A program made the translations under genes and the position numbers. Of a stretch of 64,000 bases of DNA, positions 12,241 to 24,500 are shown piece after piece. The notes beneath the pieces were generated by a model, which ran no database searches, was not told where the DNA came from, and saw only the letters and a program-made list of their open reading frames with translations. Numbering within the stretch: position 1 is the stretch's first letter; the number at the start of each line of letters is the position of its first letter. This DNA is from Ascidia mentula (taxonomy: Eukaryota; Chordata; Ascidiacea; Phlebobranchia; Ascidiidae), in contig OX387199.1 in assembly GCA_947561715.1 (NCBI GenBank), positions 22,263,001 to 22,327,000 of the forward strand, written 5' to 3'.

Positions 12241-12581
12241 GCAAATGACACCATGTCATGACGAAGAGCCTTCACGACTTGGTCAATGCGTCCACATTGG
12301 TTTCGTTTTGCAATTTAAATTTCATTGATGGACATTTCGTAGTTACAAAATTTTAACCAATTCTATGTTTAACACCAGTGTATTTAAGATCTGGGGCTTT
12401 ATGCAATCATTATTAAAAACATGCATATTAGCTGAAAATTGCCTGTTGTGGTTGACGTGAGAATGAAAAGTTCTGTCTAACTTGACACAAAATGGAACAG
12501 AAAATTTTTTGTGTAAACCTTCAAAATACTCATGCAAAAATGGACACATCTTGAGTTTGGATACTGCAAGATTTACATGCC

Positions 12582-12587
12582 TTTATT
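12582..12587 (-). terminator. Poly(A) signal of gene B
   Basis: AATAAA on the minus strand, 50 bp downstream of the stop codon. Confidence 0.6.
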
Positions 12588-12636
12588 TGTGTGAAAAAGG
12601 AAACAACAATTGTGAATCAAAAGTCGCGGGTTTCTC

Positions 12637-15600
12637 CTATTTCGGTTCTTCCGGTTCACCGCCCTCTGACGTCACATCCTCCTGTCGTTCAACGGCTTCG
12701 TAGGTTGCCCTGAAACCCGCGTGACTCTCGCGTCTGCTCGAAGAAAGAACCACGAGCGCTTCGTTACCTCCTGTGGTGATTGTGAACTTGTGCGGGTGTT
12801 TTCCTGTGAGGGTAACGATCCTCTTTGAGAGTGTTGTCCCTCCATTGTACACCTTAGGGAAGAAAACAACACTTAGACGAAGGCTTGACAAAAGCAACCA
12901 AGTCATATTTTCAGTAATTTTTGTAAACTAATATTTCGTTGTTTCTATTTCAAAATATTTGAATTAACTAGAAAAGTGCAACAACAGCATAGCTAAGTCA
13001 CAAACACTCCCTCTACTGGTTTCACGGTTTACCCTCGTTTAGAGCTGTAGTAGTGATTTGTGCAATGTCTACAAGTCACGACTTAATTCCCAATGGTTGC
13101 TTTACTTTATCACTAACACGCCCATCGAATATTTGATTGAAATGTCATAGCGTTTTACAGTGGAGCAAAGTTGCGCAGTGAAAATGTCGATTGTCTTTTG
13201 GTCTCTCTCTATACTCTGTCTATCTCACCGTCAGCGTGTCCAGGAAAGTTTCAAGGATGACCCCGAGAATCTTGATTCTCACTTGGGTCCCGAACGGGGA
13301 TCTGATGATCCAGGAACACGTGACACCAACCGGGTAAGTACCGTTAGGGAAATTTGGTGACGAGAAGTACTGAGGGTTGGAGTCGGCGTTCAGATTTCCT
13401 CCGCATGACGAAGTAGAAATATCGACTGAAAATATATGTTTAGGTTATTTCCCCTGTTTACATGCAATGGTCGTAAATAAGAAAATAAATAATAAAAGAA
13501 AATCTGCCACGCTCTGTTTAGTGGGTGCGAGCAATGGTAGATTGAGATCATGCAACAAAACCCACACCCAAAACTTTACAATACATTCAGGTTAAAATGA
13601 AGACCAACATTAAAAGATTCAGGTTTCATGGAAAGTGGTTATTGTACAAATTAATGCAATTCAAAGTAATGTTTATGGTCAAGATATTCACAGTAATGTA
13701 TATAGTCAAGTGCAATATGCCAAAAAATGGTTTTACAAAACACAGCCATATATGAAATGGTCAAAATATTTACGTCTAAGTAACAATTGCGATTAAAACC
13801 AATTGAAAATTAGACAATGTTGCTCCCATTGATAAATTGTATGCTTAAGTAATCATCACAGACACACGTAACCCTTTATTTACTTACGTGTCGGTTTGTA
13901 AGTTTCGTAATAAGCAAAGAAACCGCGTTCTTGCACGCTTGAATCGGTGTCAAACTCAACACGTATGACATTTGAGCTTGATACATAGCTGTTGAAAGTG
14001 ATAGGGTAACCGCTGATGACCCCGAGCTTGTCAGAATCGAACTCTGCTCCGTCGCGCACCTAAAATACAAGACATCATCATTGTTGGAAACTTTAATATT
14101 GGATCATGGCAAGGTTTTGTCATTTTATGACGTTGTGTGTGCTGGTAGTGTGTACTAATGCTGGGTATTAAAAGTACAAGTAGAAGTTGATTTGAACAAT
14201 CGTCGCCCCAATCACCAATAAACAACTAAAATGTCTTCGTACAATTCATTTTCAAGAATTAGTAACATTTTTTGGGGGGAGGGGGGCACCTAGCCATTTG
14301 TAGGGGAAGCACCTGACCACATGTGGGGGAAGCACCTAGAAGGCAAATAGGGGCCCATGAAGTATCATAGTATGCTTCAGGAATAGGGCATTTATATCAT
14401 AAAGGGCTTGGTTTCACTGAAAACGTCATGTGGTCTTCGTTACTAAAGGTCCTCGCAGCGGCAAAGTTTTACCAGAAGACAGCGATCTTTGAGGCGTCAA
14501 GGAAATAACTGGGGATAATGTATCGCCACCCCAATGATCGTCTGTATTACCTTAATCCAATCGCAACATCTTTCTGTGTCAACGTACGAGAACCACACTC
14601 GAACCCTCTCCCCCTCTGAGGCCCGGATGACCCAAACACACTGAGAACTGCTCTGGTATGCTTTCGGGTAATTCGGAGAAGTAAAGTTTTCGTGTCCGTT
14701 AGGTGGCGCCACTAACTCACCGCCACATTCTGTGGAAAAACGCATCGTTTGTTTATCAGGTTGGCGACGTTGCTACAGTGATTCGCCTCGTACAGAAATT
14801 AACCAACTTGGTCGAGATTAGTAAGATGCAGAGTTTAAAACATACATACGAAAAAGTAAGGCTTTTCATTGTTCAAATAACAAAAATCATTAGATTAATT
14901 TTACGGCAATCACACAGGTTAGAAAATGTTATCACATTTTCATTCACCCAGGTAGAAAAAAACAAATTTAACGCAACACGAAATCTCACGGGAGTGGTGT
15001 CTGTGGTTCTGACCACTTATACTGACCACTTATTCTTATACTGCCTACTAACACCGACCAAACCGGAATTCAAACTCATAACTTTAAACCGAGGCTTTTA
15101 ATGTTATCGATAATTCTTCCAAACTCATAAAAGTTGAAACATTTCGTTTTGTCTTACCAGGATCTTCTGGTATCGTAGCTGTCATATTGCCTCGTGGAAC
15201 TAAAACAAAGAACAATATATTTATTATTATTTGGTTATATTATATACAAATTTATTTACTTTGCAGTTGCTACCTGGCATAATTCAAGATAGCTGACTTT
15301 CTGGAAAGAATTAACGTTGTGTTTATTCATGCAGCGTTTCGTCTGCTACAAAACCTCATTAGGATTAAACATATTTGATTTGCGTTTTTGAACACTGATG
15401 AAATCTCGCCGTATGGAAAATGAAACGTTGCAAGAACACACACTACGTTCATTCTTGCCAGATGGCAAGCTATTTTGAGAAAGACTGGTTCCTTAATATT
15501 GTCAGAATCGTTGTCCGTTGCAGGTTGTTACTTTCCTACCTGATTCGAAGATGGCATAAAAACCACGAAAGCTGTGACTCTGGTCGGAACGAAACCGAAC

Positions 15601-17595
15601 TTGTAGAGTGTTGTTACTTGAAACGATAGGGCGGGCTCGACCACCCCTCCCTCTGACGTAAGCAACTGTCTTCGCGTTTACGTCACTTCCGTCCCGTACC
15701 TGAGGTAAGTGGGGATAAGTACAAAATGTGAAAAAAAACGATAAAATATTAATTGTGTAGCTATGATCCTGTGATTTAAATCGTGATGTAGATAAGTAAT
15801 CACGGTCACGTAATTAATATCGTGCAGCTGGAATGATTCAAATTAAGAAATTTCCATAGAAATCACTCACCAGGACGCTGTCGCAGCAAGTTTCCAACTG
15901 GAAGGCGACGAAAGTAAGTACGACCATGTGATCAGGATCTGAGGCACGGATCGTCCAAAGACAGAACAAGTTGTTTTTGTAATATCCAGGCCAACCTGGC
16001 GACGACAAACTTTGCCTGAATGGTGTAGCTGTGACGTCACCTCCACATTCCGGAAAGTCTTGAGTGACAGCTGAAATGTATAAGAATCATACGACATTTA
16101 TCTACTATAGATTACTACATGTTTCAAAAACTAACTACAATAAGTTGATTGGAATAACCGTTGGAAAAGTTTGCTGAGTTGTTACGTCATAAAGTACACA
16201 AAGCGAATGAAATGTTTTCGAGCAACTTGTGCAGTGAGGTTGATTAATATTCTGGATTTTGTTTCCCACCAAGGTTACGATGAAATTTTGTTTGTGAAAC
16301 CTCCAAACGCACATTTTGAATATGTGATTAGTAATCAGTAATGTCCATGTGAGTTTAGAATGACAGCAATTTGCGAAATCTTTCGAATTCGGAATTGGTG
16401 CCAACCTCTTAACCTCCAATTAAGTTCTTTTACGATTATTACATCACAGTGATATGCTGACGTCATAAAAGACCAATTATATCGAACATCTTTAATTTTT
16501 GTTTCTTTTTTGATGTCGTGTGCTACTGTATTCGATACGATACCTACATATCGATACCTAACATACCGATATGATACTGAACGTGGAAACCACTTTTAGT
16601 AATGGAATCATCTGAGCTGAATGATACGCGCAGGGCGTCGTATGTCGATACGAAATATCGTGTCTTTGTTCTGTTTCCGCTTGCAGGGAAAAGTATCGGT
16701 GACGCGGACGATTCTCCATCTCTTATCTGAAAAGAACCAAGTGACCAATCAGAAATAAGACTTTTATAATTTAGCTGGATTATATTTCTCAGTGAGATTC
16801 AACTTGCTTAAACAGTATAAGCTCTGTTGTTTAAGCCTTTAACAATATAAGCCTTTAAGTTACACGGTAAATGTATTATCACAAAACCCAATTAAGCGTT
16901 ACTTTAGCAGGAAGTTTTGGTTCTGTTTACGAGGTTTGATAAAATGTTAGCGGATTTACGGTTGCAAATTTACAATGTCCGCATAGTAGCATCCGAAACA
17001 CATTTACTGTTTCCTATACTTACGTGAATGAAGTCGCAACAAGCTTCGGTGTCGATTACAGAGAAGAGGATTTCGACCTTCTGGTCAGGGTTTGGAGCTT
17101 TCACGATCCAGACGCAATTCAGATGGTTGGGATACGGTTCGGGATAGTTAGGGGTGGCAAAAGAATCCACCGTTTCGTTGGCGATCAGAATGAATTCACA
17201 TTCCTCTGGTTGTTGACCAAAAACAGCTACACCGATAAAAGGTTTTGATGACAAAAGTTTTCGAAATTACATAGATGTGAATTAAACAGGTTTGCCGATT
17301 CACAATGTAATTTTTTAATTTTGCTCAACAAAACACTGCACTTTTCATCATTCGCTGTCAATCCACCTAATTTTAATTATTTTGTCACCGTCACAGTCTG
17401 GTTAAATCTTATCACAATTGAAACGATATTGATGTTTAGCCAGTAGTGTTTGTTTTTGCATTTATTGCAAATTTGAATGAATGCAAAAACAAACACTACT
17501 GGCTAAACATTGCAGACCAATATACAGAATCATCACTCACCAAGAAACGCTTCCACCAGCACAAAGCTACCAAGCAAAGCTGCCACAAATTTCAT
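12637..17595 (-). CDS. Secreted four-CUB protein B (type 1), complete
   Basis: Ten exons, minus strand: 17541-17595, 17024-17226, 16567-16726, 15871-16070, 15540-15699, 15158-15199, 14551-14729, 13888-14059, 13229-13425, 12637-12852. The phases fit throughout, giving a 527-aa protein. Residues 1-18 are a signal peptide (MKFVAALLGSFVLVEAFL). CUB1 is about 28-138, CUB2 145-259, a 14-residue linker 260-273, CUB3 275-390, CUB4 396-515, then an acidic tail (EGGEPEEPK). CUB hallmarks seen are ECEF or CGG starts, SPxYPxxYP, CxWxI, and (V/I)RDG starting each second half. CUB1-3 carry a vicinal CC before the conserved Asp (ACCDFI, TCCDSV, RCCDWI); CUB4 has FLDTL instead. No protease, EGF or transmembrane segment is present. 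CUB domains are extracellular ligand-binding modules; the ligand is unknown. This is the best-preserved type-1 gene here. Confidence 0.88.
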
Positions 17596-17645
17596 GGTGA
17601 AAATATTGACAATGCAAGACGCCGAAATATTGGTCCGGATGCCAA

Positions 17646-17651
17646 CTTATA
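17646..17651 (-). promoter_or_regulatory. TATA-like box of gene B
   Basis: TATAAG on the minus strand, about 50 bp upstream of the ATG, in the same block as in gene A. Confidence 0.5.
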
Positions 17652-20259
17652 CCCGGCCTAATTTTGCTGCAGGCCATTTGCAGGTTCGGCTTGCACTTTG
17701 CTTGATGCTATATTTAATTTCGCCTACTTACGCTGAATCATCTCCCATTAAGCATTTGCGGACAATGTGTCAAATTTAATTGCGCGTTGTTGTACTCTTA
17801 ATATCTGCCAAAGTTCAGTTTATATTAAATTCGCTGCACAAACTCCCTTTAATCCTATAATATTTACCTTTCCCCATTTTACGCTTATAAAAGTCGTACA
17901 TGGCAGAATACGGTAATTAATATGCAGGGACAAAAACATGCCCACAAAGCATGGTTTCTATAGACTATATATGCGTATGAACTACATATGTGCTGTTGTG
18001 ATGAAGATTCCGATGAAACCTCAACAGTTCTAATGTCAGCTGTTTTCACATTTCTCGTAGTTGTTGTTGTTAGAAAAATTAGTAAAAAAGCCAAAACCTA
18101 GAATGCTGCTTGTAAGCGTATATTTTGGTCATCAACAGTACTTAGTGTTGACTTAACGCACAGGTTGAGCCCAGCAAGGGTCAAGCGAGTTCATGAACAA
18201 AACAACTAATCTCACCATCACGTGACAACAGCTCGCCTGTTGAAATCGGCAGAGCAGTGACGTAATCACAAGTGATTGGTCCATCCGCAGTTCTGAGCTA
18301 TGTGTTAAAAACATTGACTTACAACTGTTCATAAAATTAAAAATGAGAATTTCAAGAACATGAGTTGTCCGGTGAGAAGAGAACATGGCAGTGAACAGCC
18401 GCCATCATCATGTGATTTGTTCGCGATAGCATCGCTAATAACACGGTCGACAGCTTTACGCAAAAGTTTAAGCCGCAATTTTACCCTTGGGCTAAAGTGT
18501 TCACTCTGCGAAGAAGAAATTCTTCAACACGTAAGAAGTTGCACGTTTTGGTAAATCCCCCGAAATGAAATCATCGTGTTTGACATTTTAAAGTTGTTTA
18601 CCACAGTTTGCTTCAAGCTGGAAAACATTTGGTCAACGACAGATAACAATTCTCGGCAATGCGTCATAATTATGGCTTGGCCTTTCTAAGTTAACCTGTG
18701 ATATTTCCGTGCGCAAATACAACCAAACGAATAAGTTGGTTGTAGCGCCTCGCTTATCTGTAGTTGTGTCTAACTCAAACAATCTGCAGCTTAAATTGAC
18801 ATATACAAGAGAATATTATTTGCAATCTTTTTTTAAAAGCAATTATTGGGTCGGAAATTGTAACAATAACTTTTCGCACGCTAGGCGAGTATAGACATTA
18901 TTTGTGTTGTAAACTAGTAGTTGCGATGCAATTTATTCTTAAATTTGTGTTGAAGTTTTGGCACCAGAGCAGGACAAGAGGTCAGGGAAATTAAAAATTG
19001 GTAAAAATATGTCATAATGAACAACTGTATCGAAAATGCGCTTTAAATTAACTTGAATTTCCGATTCTCTTTCGAAGTTGCAGACGTTGCGCTTATTACG
19101 TAACAATAATTTGTGAAGTGCGGTATTGTCTCCTTTGTTGCGCACCAACAACGACCTGCACGCATTCCGAACACGAGTTGGAGAGGTCAAGAAAAAAAAA
19201 TGACTTCGCCCTTTTTTGACAAAACTCGTTTATTTTGTTCCAGTTCCTGTTTCATGCGAGGCACGTGACCCTACGTTGGGTGGAATTTTACAGAAATAAT
19301 TTCCATCAGTTTGCGCGAGTTTCCAGCCTGCAGCTAAACGCTACATTTACCGAGAGGAATTATTGGGTTTGTCGCTAAGCGACGCGGCATCCTTGTGGTG
19401 ATTTAAAACTTACTTCGTGGGTTGGAAAATAACCGGCATTCCTTGTTGTATCTTTCTCACAAAGTTCCCCCATTGCGTTATCACGATGAATAATTTCTTG
19501 GCGGATGAATTCAAGGCTCTTAAAGTTTTGAATTACACCACCTCATAATATCCCACTTCTGATACCTGCATGTTGTTTTGTGTTTACGCATTTCTTTTAC
19601 AGCGGTTTTGTAATTGGGCCGGGGTTGGATTTGGGGACAATAAATTCTTAAACCTTTTAAATAAACTTCCTGAGAAAATATTTGCTAAATTCAGCGATTT
19701 TCATTTAGCCAGTTAGTTCGGTGCGTTTAATCACGGCACAGCGCAAATGCGCAGTGCTTTCCAACCAGAAACCTATGCATGGCCCACATAACGAATTGGT
19801 TCTTGTTTCGAAAAGAGACTTCGAAACATTATTTTGAAATGAGGAACAACATCTCTGGTGTTTCAGGGGTTACTGAAATTTCTGCGGACATGGGAGGTGG
19901 TCCTTAATTAATATGACAAGTATTACATTCAAATGTTACACTTTGAACCGTGAAAAAATAACGACAAACTAAATTTAACATCAAAGTTCACATTTCTAAT
20001 TATGTATTTTAAGGCATATTGGTCAACACATGCTGGCAAAATCAGTTGCAAGCTGCACAGCAACCGAAACGTTGACACCATTTTACCTGGAAAGCTATCT
20101 TGTAGTAAAAGTTAATAAATCATATTTACATGATTTTTATGCAACAAAGATTGCGAGAAATTCCACCTGATCTTGTTTGAATGCTTACCCAGCGTCGATA
20201 TGACGCAGGACGTGGCCGGGTACATCACCAGGAGTTTGCATTTCGCCATATTGTAGTAA

Positions 20260-20325
20260 AACCAAAGAACACAAGCGCCTCTGTAGTTTGTCTGAAGGTT
20301 GGAGGTTCGAATCCCGCTTGCTCCA
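20260..20325 (+). repeat. tRNA-derived fragment (B-box like)
   Basis: GGTTCGAATCC at 20304-20314 is a perfect RNA polymerase III B box / tRNA T-arm. It is followed by CCGCTTGCTCCA, which resembles a tRNA acceptor end and can partly pair with ACAAGC at about 20270. A normal D-arm and full cloverleaf are not evident, so a tRNA pseudogene or SINE remnant is more likely than a working tRNA. Confidence 0.45.
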
Positions 20326-20394
20326 AAATCCTTATTACAGGCATTGAATCACTTCATCTTGGTGTTGATTAATTAAATGTTTAATGTTCGTGGA

Positions 20395-20600
20395 TGGCGC
20401 GACATTTGCAAGAAATCACATGCGATTAAACTTTCGGCATTGGAAGAGACAAACTGTTTCCGGTCCAATGTCACAAGACGAACGTTCGAGGACCAACATT
20501 TGCACGACCTGGAAGAGATTCAAAAAAACAACCGTTAATCAAACAAATTCTTTGTCCGTTATTTTGCCCTTGCTGCCAAATGCTCCGGTTAAAAGCTCAT
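20395..20600 (+). repeat. Dispersed intergenic repeat, copy 3
   Basis: It matches 29125-29390 (GCGACATTTGCAAGAAATC, CAAACTGTTTCCGG, GTTCGAGGACC blocks). In all other units this repeat lies 3' of a CUB gene; here no CUB gene precedes it on the plus strand. Confidence 0.65.
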
Positions 20601-21495
20601 GAGCAACATGTGACCAGCAAATTTTTCTTTAATCCTGTGATTCACAATATTCCTGGCTTTAAACAGAGTTTCCGTGATGGCCGGTTTGTTTGGTTTAAAA
20701 GTTAAAAGTTTAGGTAGAAGTCAGTTTTTTATTCTTCGCCGGTTTGCAGTAATCCTATCGGGATTAAGAGCCGCGTTGCATTCTTTCGACACGATGCATT
20801 CGCATTCTATACAGCAGCAGCATGCAGATGACCAAACATGGCCACATAGACGTCGATTTTTCGTTCCGTTAAGCCTACGTGATAAACCGGTTGTAGCTCC
20901 GTTGAAAGAAGGTTCTTCTGCATGAAGTTTTACGGCCGTGTTGCAGGGTCGTGGAAAATTACAGAAATTTTTTGGTATTATTGCTCGAGATGGTCTGAAT
21001 AACAACTCTGGCCACGTGGGTAAAGTCAATGCACGGGTTTTTACTTTGTAGAGTTATAAAAAAATTGGTATTTATTTCCATGTTGAAATCTTAAAAAAAT
21101 CTGGATTTCCAAATAGAAAATAAAGGGAATTAGTTTTTATGTGTGGCTACTTTTATTTAAAATAAGGTAGTTCTTTTTGCATTTATTTGTTTCGCAGAAG
21201 TCAAAATTAGGTAATTTGAATTGCAAAATATTATTCCCTGGTTATTTCCACAACGTGGCCGACAAACTGAAATCAACTTTAAACAAAAGTCAACGCATTT
21301 TTAATGAGTTTGTTACGACTTAATTAAATGAAACGGCGCCATGGCTAAGTTTTTGCGCAACAACCAAAAAATTACCTCATGTTTGAAACCTGCGTGGCTT
21401 CAGTTCCCGATATTTTGTTGATTGGTTTCGATCCAGTGGAAAGTTTTCAGTCGCTTCGTGGAAAGTCTCGTTGGGTTGGTTCCGCTTATGATGAA

Positions 21496-21503
21496 TATAT
21501 AAG
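21496..21503 (+). promoter_or_regulatory. TATA box of gene C
   Basis: TATATAAG 60 bp upstream of the ATG. Homology to the D/E/F promoters starts only here. Upstream, C has unrelated sequence including two copies of GTGGAAAGT (21436 and 21459). D, E and F have TATGTAAAG at this position. Confidence 0.55.
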
Positions 21504-21562
21504 GAGCCTACAACGGCAGCTAATCACATTCTGCGTTTGTCTGCACGAGATCAACAACGAAA

Positions 21563-24500
21563 ATGATGAAGCTTCTTGCAGTCCTCGTTCTGGCAACGAT
21601 TTTTAGTAGAGGTATGTGTTGTTGTTTTCATTATTAAATTTAATTTTTTTGAAGCAAGTTTACATTTTGGTGATAGGTTTGCGCCGATAATTTGTAACAA
21701 ACTTGTACAATAAAGGATATTTTAGAAAGCATTTTTTTTCCAAAGGTGAAAATTAATTTGTAGAAGTAATCTTGCCACAATAGACTTCAAAATTAAAAAA
21801 AAAATTACTATTTTTTAATTCACAACAAGAAAAATGAGGGGATATCGACAAATGGTGAAAGTTTCACACAACTAACTTAGAACCGCAACCAAAACGCCTG
21901 CAAAAAAAGTTAAAGATTAGTCAACTAAGTGCGTTATAAATATTTAAAAAAGCGTCCCTTTCGGAAGCCTTGTGTGACGCTGGTCCAATTAGAAAAAAAC
22001 AAAATGGCTTCCGGGAGGCAGCACCTACGCTAACTTGCCTAAATTTGTCGCGAGTACCAGGAGTGTTAAAACAGTGAAAAATCTAAAAGAGGTATTTATA
22101 GTAGATCCAGAAAAAATATTCGATTCAAAGAAATGGCAAACAATAAATTTACTTGTCTTTGACATAATTAACACATGATATAAAGAAAAGTTTTGAATCG
22201 CTTGCCTCGAAATATCACACAGCTCATCTCAACAACAAGTACTGAAAACATTAACATGTTTTTTTAGTAAAATCGTTTCGGCAAAAACTCGTTCCATCAT
22301 CAGTTTAAAGAAGCGTGGTTGGTCCAGCTCTACGGTCAAACAGGTCGGACCTGACCTACGTCACAGATCGCATTGTTACGAACAATTGCTGTGCTTTGAA
22401 TCAGATTTCTGACTATAGTTTATTTTCAGGTGAAGGCCAAACTTGCGGAGGTGAACTGACAGCAACCGCTTCGTTAAAGACATTCACAACTCCCAACCAT
22501 CCGTACTCTTACACCAACAACCTAAATTGTGTCTGGATCATATCGAGTCAAATCGAAGGAGCTCAAATTGAAGCACAATTTGGGAAAATCGATATCGAAG
22601 CCGGCGGTGATTTTGTCAGGGTAAATCACTCCCCCAAAACAATGTTACTTTCAAGTATAAAATTCATTTTGCATGAAGCCACAACCAAGGAAAATTTATT
22701 TATCGGTCATGGGGGTTCACCCTGATTTAATCTGACCCACTCGGACGACGTATTCCAAATTACAGTTTCTTGAGTCGGTGAAGCGATTTTTTGGTGCCTT
22801 CATTATAACCTTAAAATTTTCGAAAACCTGTTAACAGTAACGCAGTCTAAATGACTCTTTATAAGGTTGCCGACCTATGGTATAAGATCACTGATTTTAT
22901 TCTGCATTATAAGGTTATTAGATGTTACCAGGCGTTGTAGCAACGTTGATACATCAATAAAATGTGGCCGGCTGTGTGCTGTAGGTTCGTGATGGGGACA
23001 ACGCCGAGGCCCAAGTTCTTCTTGTACCTCTGACCGGTGAAATCAACACAACCTTCAACTTCGTATCTTCCTTCGGCTCTCTCTACATCACCTTCACATC
23101 TGACGAATCGATTGTAGGAACCGGTTTCAGTGTACAATATCGAATCAGTAAGTTGTAAAAGTTTAAACAGAAACGGAATGCCAAAATAAATGAAACACAA
23201 AAAGTGTCAAACTTAAATGTCTCACCCTCGGTGGATTCATTTGCACCAGGAACAAAAATTACTTTTTAAACCAAGAAGGAAATAACTTTTTAATTTGAAA
23301 ATCTTTTTAAAAAAGTCTCTCTAGTACAGTGGTTCTTAACCGGTGGGAAATTACCCAACAGTGGGAAATTATGGGGTTGTAGGTGGGAAATTAGACGGCA
23401 CTAAAATATACAAATGTGTTTAGAAAAGAAAATATCATGTTCTGTATTCACTGTGTGTCGCACAATTATTGGCAATCAGGGTCATGTCTAAGAACCTTGT
23501 TTAAGGTTTGAACTTGATGGGAGACGCCAACCCTATAACTAATGTTATATATTCCACAGTTCCGGACCTAACCAGCTGTGGAGGCTCCCATACTCTCAAC
23601 ACGGTCGGGACTCGAATCTTCAGTTCCCCTGGATTTCCATCGAAATATCCGAACAATCGCTATTGTGAGTGGAAGTTCACCGCACCTCCTGGCATGCAAG
23701 TGCAAGTCACAATATATAATCACCAACTGGAGACATGCTGTGACAGTGTTATCGTAAGTCTTAAAAACTGACAACATCAATACATGTTGTATGGGGTTGA
23801 TGAGTTCCTAAGGGTGGATGAAAAGCTTTAAGTGAAGTAAAATATGTCTTAGACACAAAACTGATTGATTTTAACGAGGAAATATACGTTTCTGATGTGG
23901 TACGGAAGGCTTAAAAACATATGCACACCAAATAAAAGCAGGAGTTCATGCAAAAATTCATGATTAAAATAGCCACACGTACTGCATGGACAAGCGCACA
24001 ATATTGCTATTTAATTGCTCTGGTACTTCGTCTACAAAGCCACTGCAAAGTAGAACAGACTCTGTCTGCCTAGAGTTAGTCGACATGACCGTTGTTAGTC
24101 ACCAGCTGCACCGATGAGACCTATATAATGTCAACTCACCAGTCACCTTCAAAGTGCATTGGACTTTTATGCATCTCACTTAAAACATTGCATCACATTG
24201 AATGTTCTTTTAATTTATTTGCTGTCTGGGCACCAGTTATGTCAAAGTATTTTCATCAACTATATGCTTTGCATTATACATTATACACATTATACACATT
24301 ATACAAGCATTGTGATAAGGCAAACATCGTAAGTTATATGGTTTTAAGGTAAGAGACGGATCGCAAATGACTTCCAAGCTCATCGGATACGTGTTCGGAG
24401 AAAGTCTAAAAGATCTTATTTACCGATCGTCAACAGGAGTGCTGGTGGTGAGATTTAGGTCGGACACAACCGCAAACTACATTGGCTTTATAGCAGGCGC

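Larger units (their letters stand above)
10892..12636. other. Spacer between gene B and pseudogene B'
   Basis: Apart from B' exons 4 and 3 (11218-11411 and 11625 to about 11760), it holds the dispersed intergenic repeat (12010-12240) and the 3' flank of gene B. Exons 1 and 2 of a type-2 gene are absent. No other gene is seen. Confidence 0.6.
17596..21562. other. Divergent spacer between gene B and gene C
   Basis: Head-to-head intergenic region of 3.9 kb. The first 430 bp match the upstream region of gene A. From 18030 to about 20170 no gene, RNA or repeat is recognised; short open frames have no domain signature. At 20260-20325 there is a tRNA-like fragment, and at 20395-20600 a copy of the dispersed intergenic repeat that elsewhere follows CUB genes. 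Confidence 0.6.

Noticed and set aside
20304..20325. Possible functional tRNA gene
   Set aside because: Only a T-arm / B box and part of an acceptor end are present. No D-arm or anticodon arm could be folded, so it is listed as a fragment.
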